This document shows positions 24,661-34,700 of a DNA stretch of 43,547 nt, piece after piece. Origin of the DNA: Desmonostoc geniculatum HA4340-LM1. GTDB taxonomy: Bacteria; Cyanobacteriota; Cyanobacteriia; Cyanobacteriales; Nostocaceae. Where the stretch lies: the NCBI GenBank assembly GCA_019359545.1, contig JAHHHB010000056.1, forward strand, positions 1 to 43,547. Direction: 5' to 3'. Each line of letters opens with the position of its first letter. Positions within the stretch are counted from its first letter, which is position 1. The position numbers were made by a program, and so were the translations under genes. The notes below the pieces were generated by a model. The model made no database searches. It was not told where the DNA came from and saw only the letters and a list, made by a program, of their open reading frames with translations.

Positions 24661-25995
24661 CTATAAAAATCCTCTAAAAAAAGTGCCTCCTAATTTGCTA
24701 ACCCATCCAGCCACCGATTGAGCCGTATCTTTATACTGCCACACTTGTTTCATAATGCTTGTCATCTGCTTAACTTGCTTACTACTAAGGTTGAGAAAAA
24801 TTAGCTCACGTTCTGCTAATTCTGGTTCATTTGGGCTATTTTCTAATTCTTTGACAACCCACCATTCCATAACAGATGATGCAAACTCATAGACTTGTTT
24901 ATCATCGTCACCGCAGCGACGGATAATACCTCGTTCTTCTAGTTCGCGCAATTCTCTATCTTTTTGACTGAGGATAATATCCACCCCATCCAAAGTGTAC
25001 TGTCGTTTATGATTTACACGACCTTCTAAACGCGAGAGAGCAATAAATTTCAGCAGACTTTTTTCGTTATCATTTGACTGATTCCAAGCCGCAGAAAAGT
25101 ATTGCCTATTTGCTCTTTCAAATTCTATAGCGAAATCTAACACTGTTTCCAAATCTCGATCGCGCCAAGCTCTATAAAGGAGAGAACCAGCATTTTGAAT
25201 CAGCGCTGGATTTCTTCCGGAAACTTCTTGTATCCCTGCTTGAAAGTTTAGTATCCACTCAATAGAATGTTTTTCAGACAATTTTTTAAACCACTGCAAT
25301 ACTTCTTGATCCTCCAAAGGTCTGAGATACTTATGGGTGTAGTGATTAAGCCAAGGGGAAGTTCCTGGTGGCAGATTAGGCCCCATGTCCGAGAGTCGTT
25401 TTAAGCAAGTAACAATTACTGAAAGGTACTTTGCTTCTTGAGCGTCATTTGCTAAAGCCCGAAATTGGCTTAAAAATGAGCGCATTTCATCTTCAGTGTA
25501 GGAAACATTAGGATACAGAGCAGCATCAAAATCATCCAACAAGAGCAGCACAAATTTCTTGTCTTTGCCAATCTCAGCTAACAAAGAACGTAGCTCGTTG
25601 ACGCTATAGGTTCCTTGCAGTAAAATTTGGGCGATCGCAGATTGCAATACTTGGTTATCTTTTGCTTCGTTTTTTAAGGAATTCAGTACCGTCTCCCAAA
25701 AGGCGACGGGAGTAAAAGGCTGAATCTGGAAACAATTGAAAAAGATAATCAATGCTTCAGATGAATCAAATCCTTTGTTTTGCCAAATTTCTGGTGAGGA
25801 GATATATTGCAGCAGTGAAGATTTACCCATACCACTACTACCTTGAATTGCCAGACATGTCCGATTGTGAATGATATCAAATGCAGTGCTAATATAGGAT
25901 CTACGCCCGACGAACTTATCTGGGGAAACGGCACCACCAAAATAGAATGGATTGATCTGAGGTCTTTGGGGGGTTGGATCGTTTTCTGTATTCAT
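24661..25995 (-). CDS. STAND-like ATPase, single P-loop domain
   Basis: 444 residues, paralogous to the C-terminal half of the 958-residue protein next to it. The FVGR motif is at 28-31, Walker A GSSGMGKSS at 52-60, Walker B LLLLLDDFD at ~147-156; YTEDEMRSFLSQFR and the terminal WVSKL motif also match. It lacks the first ATPase and the TPR region. No effector domain is seen. The start codon overlaps the stop of a 65-codon frame by 4 bases and lies about 190 bases downstream of recN on the same strand. Confidence 0.85.
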   Translation of the reverse strand: MNTENDPTPQRPQINPFYFGGAVSPDKFVGRRSYISTAFDIIHNRTCLAIQGSSGMGKSSLLQYISSPEIWQNKGFDSSEALIIFFNCFQIQPFTPVAFWETVLNSLKNEAKDNQVLQSAIAQILLQGTYSVNELRSLLAEIGKDKKFVLLLLDDFDAALYPNVSYTEDEMRSFLSQFRALANDAQEAKYLSVIVTCLKRLSDMGPNLPPGTSPWLNHYTHKYLRPLEDQEVLQWFKKLSEKHSIEWILNFQAGIQEVSGRNPALIQNAGSLLYRAWRDRDLETVLDFAIEFERANRQYFSAAWNQSNDNEKSLLKFIALSRLEGRVNHKRQYTLDGVDIILSQKDRELRELEERGIIRRCGDDDKQVYEFASSVMEWWVVKELENSPNEPELAERELIFLNLSSKQVKQMTSIMKQVWQYKDTAQSVAGWVSKLGGTFFRGFL

Positions 25996-26189
25996 GGGAA
26001 GTAGTTTGAAGAATGAGCAACAAAGTTAAGCGGTATCAATCGTCCATCTGCTGCTAAAGATTTTACAGCTAAACCTTGTACATTTTGAAACCTGGAGTAG
26101 TACGGGACGCAATACTGCTCGGTTAGGGTAAGTAAGAGACGGCGATAAATCGCGTCTTCGGATTTATAATTTTCATTACGAATTATCAA
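25992..26189 (-). CDS. Possible small protein between recN and the ATPase gene
   Basis: 65 codons that overlap the recN stop and the ATPase start by 4 bases each, the spacing of translationally coupled genes. The only start available is TTG, and the sequence shows no recognisable domain or membrane segment. It may be spurious. Confidence 0.3.
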   Translation of the reverse strand: MIIRNENYKSEDAIYRRLLLTLTEQYCVPYYSRFQNVQGLAVKSLAADGRLIPLNFVAHSSNYFP

Positions 26190-27934
26190 GTCTGCTCCCC
26201 GCGACGGTGGTTGGCGGCTTGCAATAACAAAGATTCGGCAAAAGCGATCGCGTCACTTGCTGATTTTCCACCAGCTAACTGGGCTAGTTCTTCCCGGCGA
26301 GTAGTTAAATTATCTAAGGCAGTAACTCGCACAACAGTACGTTGTTCTACGTTGTCGTTGTTATTTTTTTTACTTTTACCTTGATTAATAGTTTGCTTAT
26401 CCACCCGAAAATGACGGTCTGCCATTGCTGCAACTAAGGGTTGATGGGTAACACATAATACCTGGTTGCGTTGACTGAGTTGGTGTAATTTTTCAGCGAT
26501 CGCTTGGGCGACTCTTCCGGAAACCCCCACATCAATTTCATCAAATACCATTGTCCCAGCGGCATCGACTTGGGAAAAACAAGCTTTCAATGCCAGTAAA
26601 AAACGGCTCATTTCTCCACCAGAGGCAATTTCTGTTAAAGGTTGCAGTGGTTCTCCGGGGTTGGGACTAAACATAAAGGTAATTTTATCTGCTCCCATAG
26701 CAGTTGGGGAAGTCGGCAAAATTTCAACTTGAAACTTCACCTTTTCCATCGCTAAAGGTTTGAGTTCAGATATCAAACGTGATTCTAAATTAGCAGCCGC
26801 CTTACTACGCAGTTGAGTTAATTGATTACTTACTTGGGTGAGTTTCTCAAAACACAAGTTTTCTTGCTGTTCTAGACTTTCGATTGATTGTTCGCTGTCG
26901 TTAAGTTGGGCTAATTCGCCTTGGATACGTTGGTAGTAAGCGATCGCTTCTGTTAATGTCGGCCCATACTTGCGGCAAATTTGCTTTAATTCCCGAACCC
27001 GTTCTTCCACTTCTTCCAACCGCTGGGGATCGGCTTCCAAACCGTCGCCATAGGCATTAATCTGCCTTCCCACTTCCATAACCGCAGCTTGGGCGTCCCT
27101 GACTAATTCCAACAGGTGTTGCAGTTGGGTGTCGTATTCCACCATGTCATTTAATGTTGCTTCGCTGTCTCCCAATAAATCTGCGGCGGCGGGAGTTTCA
27201 TCGTCATTTTGATACAAAGCCTGATAAATTTTGTAGCTCATTTGTTGCAAATCAACAACATGATTTAGGCGTTCGCGTTCTTGTGCCAACTGTTCCAACT
27301 CATTCGGTTCGCACAGATTAGCTGCTCCCAATTCTTGCACTTGATAGGTGAGCAAATCGAGTTGTTGCAAACGTTCCCGTTCTGATGTCCGGCGCTTTTC
27401 TAGTGCTAGATGCGCTTGTTGGTAAGCACTAAAGCTGCTAGCGACCTTTTGGCGTTGGTGCATCAGGGAGTCACCCCCATATAAATCCAACCAGTCCCGG
27501 ACTTGGGCAGATTGTCCCACTTGTACAGTTTGACCTTGGGCTGTGATTTCCACCAAGCGATCGCGCAGTCCTCCCATAATCTGCCGATTTACCAACACAC
27601 CATTCACCCGCGATCGACTGCGGACGTTACTAGCTGTGGCGGTGATTTCTCGGCTGATGACTACGGAGTTTTCATCCAGCAAATCGATTTCCTGTTCCGT
27701 CAACCAAGCAGCTAAAGGCGGGTTGGAAGTGAAAGTAGCTTCTACCATCGCCCGATTTGTCCCTGTACGAATCACTCGACTAGAGACTTTACCGCCCAAA
27801 GCGGCATCAATAGCATCTAAAATAATTGATTTTCCGGCGCCGGTTTCACCCGTCAACACATTGAGTCCCGCGCCAAACTCCAATTCCAGTTGGTCAATGA
27901 GAGCAAAGTTTTCAATTCGCAAGCAAAGCAACAT
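26186..27934 (-). CDS. recN: DNA repair protein RecN
   Basis: 582 residues, the usual length. SMC-like ATPase that bridges DNA at double-strand breaks in RecA-dependent repair. The N-terminus IENFALIDQLELEF leads to Walker A GETGAGKS at 29-36. Two coiled-coil arms (~150-225, ~255-375) flank a central region. The ABC signature EIASGGEMSRFLLAL is at ~430 and Walker B MVFDEIDVGVSG at ~458, with the D-loop/H-loop CVTHQPLVAAMADRH near 488. A low-complexity insertion (NQGKSKKNNNDN, ~515) is present. ATG start. It is the first gene of a minus-strand run leading into the STAND ATPases. Confidence 0.96.
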   Translation of the reverse strand: MLLCLRIENFALIDQLELEFGAGLNVLTGETGAGKSIILDAIDAALGGKVSSRVIRTGTNRAMVEATFTSNPPLAAWLTEQEIDLLDENSVVISREITATASNVRSRSRVNGVLVNRQIMGGLRDRLVEITAQGQTVQVGQSAQVRDWLDLYGGDSLMHQRQKVASSFSAYQQAHLALEKRRTSERERLQQLDLLTYQVQELGAANLCEPNELEQLAQERERLNHVVDLQQMSYKIYQALYQNDDETPAAADLLGDSEATLNDMVEYDTQLQHLLELVRDAQAAVMEVGRQINAYGDGLEADPQRLEEVEERVRELKQICRKYGPTLTEAIAYYQRIQGELAQLNDSEQSIESLEQQENLCFEKLTQVSNQLTQLRSKAAANLESRLISELKPLAMEKVKFQVEILPTSPTAMGADKITFMFSPNPGEPLQPLTEIASGGEMSRFLLALKACFSQVDAAGTMVFDEIDVGVSGRVAQAIAEKLHQLSQRNQVLCVTHQPLVAAMADRHFRVDKQTINQGKSKKNNNDNVEQRTVVRVTALDNLTTRREELAQLAGGKSASDAIAFAESLLLQAANHRRGEQT

Positions 27935-28147
27935 CTAGCCAAATTCTCCTTCCATAGTGCTGTTAGCGGTAGCGGGGCGATGAGCCGCGTGTAAAGTGCT
28001 GAGTTGTGAGTCGGAAGAGAATTTCGGAGTTAGTTAGTAAGGCCGCATGTCTTGAGTTTAAGACTTAGCACTTTTAACTCAGCACCGAGAAAAGCAGCAA
28101 TACCTACTACCATTAAATTAATACGCCCATATTAGTGTAGCAAAGCA

Positions 28148-28258
28148 ACGTTTATGTGGGGAATGGGAGATGGGGAGATGGGGAGATGGGAGGAATAACC
28201 AATGCCCAATGCCCAATGCCCAATGCCCCATGCCCAATGCTCCATGCCCAATGCCCAA
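28148..28258. repeat. Heptamer arrays (GGGGAGA and GCCCAAT types)
   Basis: GGGGAGAT units (28156-28190) are followed by about eight GCCCAAT/GCCCCAT heptamers (28203-28257), together forming an imperfect inverted pair. The array is open in frame with the kinase gene but is not its likely N-terminus. The rest of 27935-28315 shows no gene. Confidence 0.85.
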
Positions 28259-28315
28259 TTCCTCAACATATTGTTACAATACTTAACATGCTCATTCTCA
28301 GCGGTGGCCTTCCCC

Positions 28316-30325
28316 ATGATTGTTAAGACACTTCCCCCTAATTCCGGATCGATTCAGGAGGACAGTCGCAGCGGCAACAGTAGCCAAGGCGAACTGCATG
28401 TTATTGATATAGTGCCAGAAAATACTACACAAGACTTGGTATTGTCCAAGCGTAGCCAATTGCAGACATCGCCAAGACTTTTAGCAGCCCGAAGGGATAC
28501 TAAAACAGCCGAACCTGAGACGCTTTACGATCCTGTAGAGATCGCGGCGCATTACCAAAGTAAACCGCTGCAAGTCTTGGGGCGGATTTTTGCAGTGTTG
28601 AGGCCAACACTTTCCTTCGCCTTTGGGATATGGTCTGATACTAAACGGGGAATTGTCGTCAAAAATGACCGCCGCCGAGCCGTTCAGCTACGAGAATTAC
28701 TAACGCGACTAGGGCCTGCTTACATCAAAATTGGCCAAGCTTTGTCCACGAGACCGGATTTGGTTCCTCCTGTATATCTGGAAGAATTAACTAGGCTACA
28801 AGACCAATTACCGCCTTTTCCCAACGAAATTGCTTACCAGTTTATTCAAGAAGAATTAGGGGCACCTCCTGAAGAGATTTACGCCCAACTCTCGCCCCAA
28901 CCAATCGCTGCGGCTTCCTTGGGGCAAGTATACAAAGGTAAGCTGAAAACTGGCGAAGAAGTCGCTGTTAAAGTCCAACGTCCAGACTTAAGAGAGCGGA
29001 TTACCATTGATTTGTATATCTTGCGTAACCTCGCCGCTTGGGTACAGAAAAAGGTCAAACGGGTACGCAGTGATTTAGTTGGGATTCTCGATGAATTAGG
29101 CGATCGCATTTTTGAAGAAATGGATTACATCCATGAAGGCGAAAATGCCGAACTATTTTTCGAGTTATACGGTCATATCAAAGACATTTATGTACCGAAA
29201 ATTTACTGGGAATATACCAATCGTCGCGTGTTGACGATGGAGTGGATTAACGGCACAAAATTAACCCAGACCGAAGAAATTCGCGCCCAAGGTATAGATG
29301 CTCGTTATTTGATTGAAGTGGGTGTGCAGTGTTCCCTACGCCAGTTATTAGAACACGGATTTTTCCACGCCGATCCCCACCCTGGTAATTTGTTAGCAAC
29401 AACTGATGGTAAATTAGCTTATCTCGACTTTGGCATGATGAGCGAGATTAAACCACCCCAGCGCTACGGTTTAATTGAAGCGATCGTCCATGTCGTTAAC
29501 CGCGACTTTGAAGGCTTAGCAAAAGACTACGTTAAATTAGATTTCTTATCACCAGAAACAGATTTAACACCAATTATCCCAGCTTTTGCCAGAGTATTTG
29601 CTGATGCTCAAGGAGCCAGTGTTGCCGAACTCAATATTAAAAGCATCACCGATGAATTATCAGCTTTGATGTATGAATATCCTTTCCGCGTACCGCCCTA
29701 CTACGCTCTAATTATTCGCTCCCTGGTGACGTTGGAAGGTATTGCAATATTTATAGATCCGAATTTTAAAGTTCTCAGCGAAGCTTATCCCTACGTTTCT
29801 AAACGCCTGTTAACAGACCCAGCCCCACAATTAAGAGCATCATTGCAAGATTTGTTATTTAAAGATGGCAGATTTCGCTGGAATCGCTTAGAAAACTTGT
29901 TAAAAAATGCGCGTAACAGTCAAGATTACGACTTTAGTTTAGTGCTGAATCAGGGGATAGAATTTCTATCATCTGAACGCGGCGCTTTCATTCGTGACAA
30001 GTTGGTGGATGAATCTGTGAATGGACTTGATGCTTTAGGTAAAAATATTTTGCATAACTTTACCTATTTACTAAGAGAACGGGTAGGGTTGACAGCAGTT
30101 AATGAAACTCCAGCTGCGACAGTTGAACAACAACAAACCTTGGAGCATATCAAACGCATTCTAAATATTCTCCAAGAAACACGAGGCTTTGACCCAATGG
30201 AACTTGCGCCTAAAATTGCCCAGTTATTGGTAAATCCGGCTGTGCAGCGTTTGGGTCAACAAGTGGCCAGCCGCTTCACGCAAAAGGCTTTAGCCAGGAT
30301 AATTAGGGAATTGTTGGCGTCGTAA
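28316..30325 (+). CDS. ABC1/AarF/UbiB-family atypical kinase
   Basis: 669 residues from the ATG at 28316. The frame is open from 28202, but that extension is translated heptamer repeat, so I chose the later ATG. Hallmarks of the ABC1 family: KxGQ motif (IKIGQALSTRPD, ~138-141), Ala-rich loop AAASLGQVYKG (~197), VAIE-type lysine in VAVKVQRPDL (~217), HADPHPGN (~351) and LDFGMM (~371). Members bind ATP and support isoprenoid-quinone or tocopherol metabolism; in cyanobacteria several paralogues exist, so the specific role is open. A hydrophobic C-terminal membrane anchor is not obvious. It is transcribed away from recN. Confidence 0.92.
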   Translation: MIVKTLPPNSGSIQEDSRSGNSSQGELHVIDIVPENTTQDLVLSKRSQLQTSPRLLAARRDTKTAEPETLYDPVEIAAHYQSKPLQVLGRIFAVLRPTLSFAFGIWSDTKRGIVVKNDRRRAVQLRELLTRLGPAYIKIGQALSTRPDLVPPVYLEELTRLQDQLPPFPNEIAYQFIQEELGAPPEEIYAQLSPQPIAAASLGQVYKGKLKTGEEVAVKVQRPDLRERITIDLYILRNLAAWVQKKVKRVRSDLVGILDELGDRIFEEMDYIHEGENAELFFELYGHIKDIYVPKIYWEYTNRRVLTMEWINGTKLTQTEEIRAQGIDARYLIEVGVQCSLRQLLEHGFFHADPHPGNLLATTDGKLAYLDFGMMSEIKPPQRYGLIEAIVHVVNRDFEGLAKDYVKLDFLSPETDLTPIIPAFARVFADAQGASVAELNIKSITDELSALMYEYPFRVPPYYALIIRSLVTLEGIAIFIDPNFKVLSEAYPYVSKRLLTDPAPQLRASLQDLLFKDGRFRWNRLENLLKNARNSQDYDFSLVLNQGIEFLSSERGAFIRDKLVDESVNGLDALGKNILHNFTYLLRERVGLTAVNETPAATVEQQQTLEHIKRILNILQETRGFDPMELAPKIAQLLVNPAVQRLGQQVASRFTQKALARIIRELLAS

Positions 30326-30374
30326 GTTTTGTTAACGAAGCGATCGCAAAAAGCTACGAGTATTGCAGTCCAGC

Positions 30375-30410
30375 ATGAGTGAAACCGTTTACATCGAAAC
30401 CAGTATCTGA
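30375..30410 (+). pseudogene. Relic of a PIN-type toxin start
   Basis: From ATG 30375 the frame reads MSETVYIETSI then stops. This matches the start typical of PIN-domain toxins (…TVYIETSI[P/L]) from memory of the family. It is fused to an antitoxin-like frame in another phase, so only the first 11 codons survive. Confidence 0.45.
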
Positions 30411-30588
30411 TGAAATTTTAGAAGAACTCCATCGAATTCGAGAAGAACACGCAAAAACCTTCAACTATGACATCAGGGCGATCTGTAAAGATTGGCAAAG
30501 AAAACAGGCGCAAAGTGGAAAGCAGTTTGTCACCCTAACTTCTGGGCGGCCGTCTAACAATGTGGTTCAGCGGACGGAACAAAAATAG
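30379..30588 (+). CDS. Antitoxin-like small protein (truncated or rearranged)
   Basis: 69 codons from a GTG. Residues ~10-50 (DEILEELHRIREEHAKTFNY, then DIRAICKDWQRKQAQSGKQ) resemble small antitoxins found beside PIN toxins in cyanobacteria, which have an 'E-E-[L/V]-x-x-I-R-E-x-H-A-x-x-F-N-Y-D' core. The first ~9 residues arise from reading the toxin relic in another frame, so the native N-terminus has been replaced. No complete toxin gene follows. The gene lies 53 bases after the ABC1 kinase. Probably a decayed toxin-antitoxin pair. Confidence 0.5.
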   Translation: MKPFTSKPVSDEILEELHRIREEHAKTFNYDIRAICKDWQRKQAQSGKQFVTLTSGRPSNNVVQRTEQK

Positions 30589-30864
30589 TAGTTAATATCC
30601 AAGGGTTATCTGCCACTGTTGACCAAACAAAGCAAAAGTTAAAAGTTAAAAGGCACTCATAAAGAACAAGAAAAAATGGTTACAGAGCAACTAAATTTAT
30701 TTATGGAACGAAATAAAAACATTTATTTCGAGATGCATAGCACGAGAAATAATATGTCCATAATTTACTCTTGTTTAAGATGGGAAATTGTAGGAAGCGA
30801 TGTCTGACGACAAGCCACTTTGTCTCTATGTGCAGAGTTTGAGCAGTAACAGGCTCAATAAATT

Positions 30865-31308
30865 TCATTCCTCATCTTTGTGATAACCATTTTTCTCACG
30901 TTTGAGGTTTTCTTCTAAAGCTTGAATTTGTTCGCGTCTGGCTTCTAATTCCAGAGAACGCCGCGCTAAGTCTTGGTTTTGCAACGTCAATGATTGTCGC
31001 CAATGTTCTGCTCGCTCGGCTTCGTGTTGCAAGAATTCTGGTGTAATGCCAGTGGTAAGGTAACTTTGTACTAAATGGAGTACCCAATCGGTGGCGTCTT
31101 CTACTCTTTCAATGTCACCTGCGGGGGAAAGTTCAACTAAAACAAGCAAATTCTCACTCATAGGATTTCCCTTTCCCAGCAGAATGAAAGCCTCTTCTGG
31201 AATTATCGCCCACAAGTTATCAGCTTCCTGACGCGCTAATAAGCGTAACTGGTGCTGGTCTAAAAAATCGTTTTTACGCACCTGGGCTAGATACAGCATG
31301 AGAGTCAC
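30865..31308 (-). CDS. Conserved cyanobacterial protein of unknown function
   Basis: 147 residues. The N-terminal part (1-90) mixes strands and helices (LYLAQVRKNDFLDQHQLRLL, LLVLVELSPAGDIERVEDAT). The C-terminal third (~95-145) is a charged helix, likely coiled coil (LEARREQIQALEENLKREK). No signal peptide or membrane segment. It looks like a protein conserved in filamentous cyanobacteria, but I cannot name a function. ATG start at 31308, preceded by AT-rich DNA. The 276 bases before its 3' side (30589-30864) hold no supported gene. Confidence 0.65.
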   Translation of the reverse strand: MTLMLYLAQVRKNDFLDQHQLRLLARQEADNLWAIIPEEAFILLGKGNPMSENLLVLVELSPAGDIERVEDATDWVLHLVQSYLTTGITPEFLQHEAERAEHWRQSLTLQNQDLARRSLELEARREQIQALEENLKREKNGYHKDEE

Positions 31309-31368
31309 TCCGCTTCAATTAAAAATTCAAAATTCAAAATTTAAAAAATTATTTTTAATCAAAAAATA

Positions 31369-31651
31369 GGCGTTGCTGAATTTGGTCATGAATTATGTTT
31401 GTCTACATTTTGTCGTTTAATGCCAAATCCTTGTAGAGACGTAGCATTGCTACGTCTCTACATACCCGTAATATCATGTCCGCTTGATTACTTATTAAAC
31501 CCCAAGAACCCCACCCCGCCAAAGCTACGCTTTGTCTCCCCTCCCGAAGAGCGGGGAGGGGTTGGGGGTGGGGTGCAATGACTTTGGGAATCATAACTAA
31601 TTATCCGGACATGATATAAATTGTAAATTCATATCTTGATTCAGCAAGGCC
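31369..31651. mobile_element. MITE with GGCGTTGCTGAAT termini, interrupted copy
   Basis: Starts GGCGTTGCTGAAT and ends ATTCAGCAAGGCC (one mismatch to the inverted start). It is flanked by AAAAAATA at 31361-31368 and 31652-31659, an 8-base target duplication. The sequence matches the element at 43061-43195 almost base for base apart from a nested insertion (31472-31616). Its core has the palindrome TAGAGACGTAGCA/TGCTACGTCTCTA. The rest of 31309-31779 holds no gene. Confidence 0.9.
31472..31616. mobile_element. MITE with TATCATGTCCG termini nested in another MITE
   Basis: Inverted ends TATCATGTCCG / CGGACATGATA bound 145 bases with a C/G-rich palindromic interior (CCCCTCCC... GGGGAGGGG). TAA flanks both sides; the uninterrupted sister element at 43061 reads CCCGTAAATTG at the same point, so the insertion and its 3-base duplication are directly readable. 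Confidence 0.9.
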
Positions 31652-31779
31652 AAAAAATAAATGTCAAAAGAATTAAATTTAGCTACATGAGTTGTACTTT
31701 CAAAAATTTGGAACAGTTTATTTGCAGGTGGGTAATAGGGGACTTGCGAATTTAATCACTCTCCCATTACCCATTACAG

Positions 31780-34700
31780 TTATCCTAAACTACGGAGGCG
31801 TTCCCGCAGAATTTCTGCTTGTTTTTCGGCTTCTGTTAAGGCATCTCTCGCTCCTTGAACCACGTCGGGTCTAGCTTTATCGACAAAATTGGGATTGTTT
31901 AATCTGGCACTCAAAGATTGAATTTCCGCTTCGGCTTTAGTAAGGCTTTTCTCTAGTTTGGCACGCACAACCTCAATATCGACTACGCCACTGAGAGGAA
32001 TTACTACCTGTATTGTACCTATCACACCAGCGTAGACGCTTTGCGGCTTGCCGTCAGGCATCGCATTTTCTGCCTCTTGTGCCTGTTGTGATTCTGTCCC
32101 TGGGAAAAACTCTCTCCATAGCTTTTGTCTAGCTTCAGCAGTCAGGAAATTTTGGCTAATAAACCAAGCTGTATAAAGAAAACCAACCATTTCAAAGAAA
32201 TTTCCAATGATGGCAGTTTTATAAATCGCATCCCCCACAGCAAAACCTAACCTAACAAAGACAATGGCCAAAATAGTTAAGCCAATTATTCTCAAACCCT
32301 TCTGAGGTTTTTTAGCAACAGTTTGGGTTTTTTGTTTGTCAGTAATAATTAAAGTCTCAACCTTCGCCAAATCTTTAATGTAAACCTGTCCAGCGGTGAG
32401 GATTTGTCTTTCTTTTTCACTTTCAGTTTGTAAATTAGCTGTCACCTTCACCCCTGGTTTGACATCTGCTTCAGCACGTAAATTGCGAATCGTGCGGATA
32501 GTATCAATTAGCAATTCAAATTGTTCTTCTACAGCTAAATCTATCAGATTTGCATCTACCTGAGGATAGAGTTGTAAAGCTAAAGTTTGGGGGGAATCTG
32601 TGGATTGTTGGGTGAGAGTTTGCCAAATTTCCTCGGTAATATGAGGCATAAAGGGATGAAGTAGTTTTAAAATCCCTTCCAGTACGTAAGCGAGGGTTTG
32701 TTGTGCTACCCGCCGCGATGCGGGGTCTGCATCTGGCTGGAGGCGAGATTTCACCAATTCAATATACTGGTCGCAGAAATCACCCCAAATGAATTCGTAC
32801 AATCCCTTTGCTGCTTCCCCTAAGCCGTAATTATCAATGTAATTGCTGGTTTGTTTAACAATTTGATTGTAGCGGGAAAGAATCCAGCGATCGCTCAATT
32901 CTAGGGATTGGGGATTAGGGATTGGGGATTGGGAAGAGTCTTTCCCAGTCCCCAGTCCCCAGTCCCCAGTGCCCAATCCATCCAAATTCATCATCACAAA
33001 CCGGGCTGCATTCCACAACTTGTTAGCAAAGTTGCGGGAGGCTTCTACAGATGGTGATTCATCCTTTTTGCGATCGTACTCCAAACGGATATCTTGTCCC
33101 GCCCCCGCCACTTCCCTAATTAGGGTATAGCGCAGGGCATCAGTACCATATTTGTCAATTAATAACAGCGGGTCAATTCCATTACCTTTGGTCTTTGACA
33201 TCTTCTGGCCTTTTTCATCCAGCACCAAGCCGTGGATGTAAACTGTTTGGAAAGGCATCTTACCAGTAAAATGCCCACCCATCATTGTCATTCTGGCTAC
33301 CCAGAAAAAGATGATATCAAAGCCTGTCACCAAAGTCGTGGTAGGGTAGTAAGTAGTTAAATCCGGAGTTTGTTCCGGCCAGCCCAAAGTTGAAAACGGC
33401 CAGAGTCCAGAAGAAAACCAAGTGTCTAATACATCTGGGTCTTGTTCTAACTTGACATTTTCGCCAAATTGCGCTTTGGCTTTCTCCCAAGCCTCTGCTT
33501 CCGATTTCGCCACCACAAACGGCGTGTTATCGGTAACTTCCCCATCGGTTTCACTGACAGCGTACCAAGCGGGGATTTGGTGTCCCCACCACAATTGACG
33601 AGAGATACACCAATCTTTGAGTTTTACTAGCCAGTCACGATAAACCTTAGTCCAGCGTTGGGGGACAAACTCCGGGGAATTTTGCTGGTCGAGGAATTCT
33701 AAAGTTTTGTCAGCCAGGGGGCGGATTTTGACAAACCACTGAGTTGAAAGTAGGGGTTCAATGGGTACTTTACCGCGATCGCTGTAGGGAACGGTATGTT
33801 TGTAATCTTCAATTTTCACCAAAACGCCATCTGCTTCTAGGCGAGAAATGACATTTTTTCTGGCAACAAAGCGGTCTTGTCCTTGAAACTCCCCGGCATT
33901 GGCGTTGAGGGTGCCGTCTTTATTCATAATGTTGATTAACGGCAGATTGTGACGCTTACCCATGTCAAAATCATTGGGGTCATGGGCGGGAGTCACCTTC
34001 ACACAGCCTGTGCCGAAAGTGGGGTCAACGAATTCATCGCCAATGATGGGAATTTCTCGTTGTAAAATGGGCAGAGTAAGAGTTTTGCCGATGAGATGTT
34101 TGTAGCGATCGTCATTGGGATTAACTGCCACTGCTGTATCGCCCAGCATCGTTTCTGGTCGAGTCGTCGCCACTTCCACAAAACCAGAACCATCGGTCAG
34201 CGGATAACGGAAGTGCCAGAGATTGCCATTAATCTCTTGATTTTCCACCTCCACATCAGACACAGCGGACTGGGAAGCCGGACACCAGTTAACTAAGTAT
34301 TCACCACGATAAATTAAGCCTTCCTCGTAAAGGCGAGTAAACGCCTCAACAACAGCTTTCGATAAACCCTCATCCAGGGTAAACCTTTCTCGTGACCAGT
34401 CTGCCGAAACACCCAAGCGTCGCAATTGATTAACAATCGTTCCTTCAGACTCCGCCTTCCATTGCCAAGCGCGTTCTAAGAATTTCTCGCGCCCCAATTC
34501 GTAGCGAGTCTTGCCCTCAGTCTTGAGTTGCTTTTCCAGCATAGTATGGACAGCAATGCTGGCGTGGTCAGTTCCGGGTAACCACAAGGTATTACGTCCC
34601 TGCATCCGGTGATAGCGGACGAGGGTATCAATCAGGGCACTTTCAAAAGCGTGACCCATGTGCAAACTGCCGGTGACATTAGGCGGTGGAATGACGATGC

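Noticed and set aside
28202..28315. N-terminal extension of the ABC1 kinase (MPNAQCPMPHAQ...)
   Set aside because: It is the translation of GCCCAAT heptamers; the ATG at 28316 gives a normal family N-terminus.
30676..30810. 44-codon plus-strand frame (MVTEQLNLFMERN...)
   Set aside because: Too short, no domain, no ribosome-binding context and no neighbour support.
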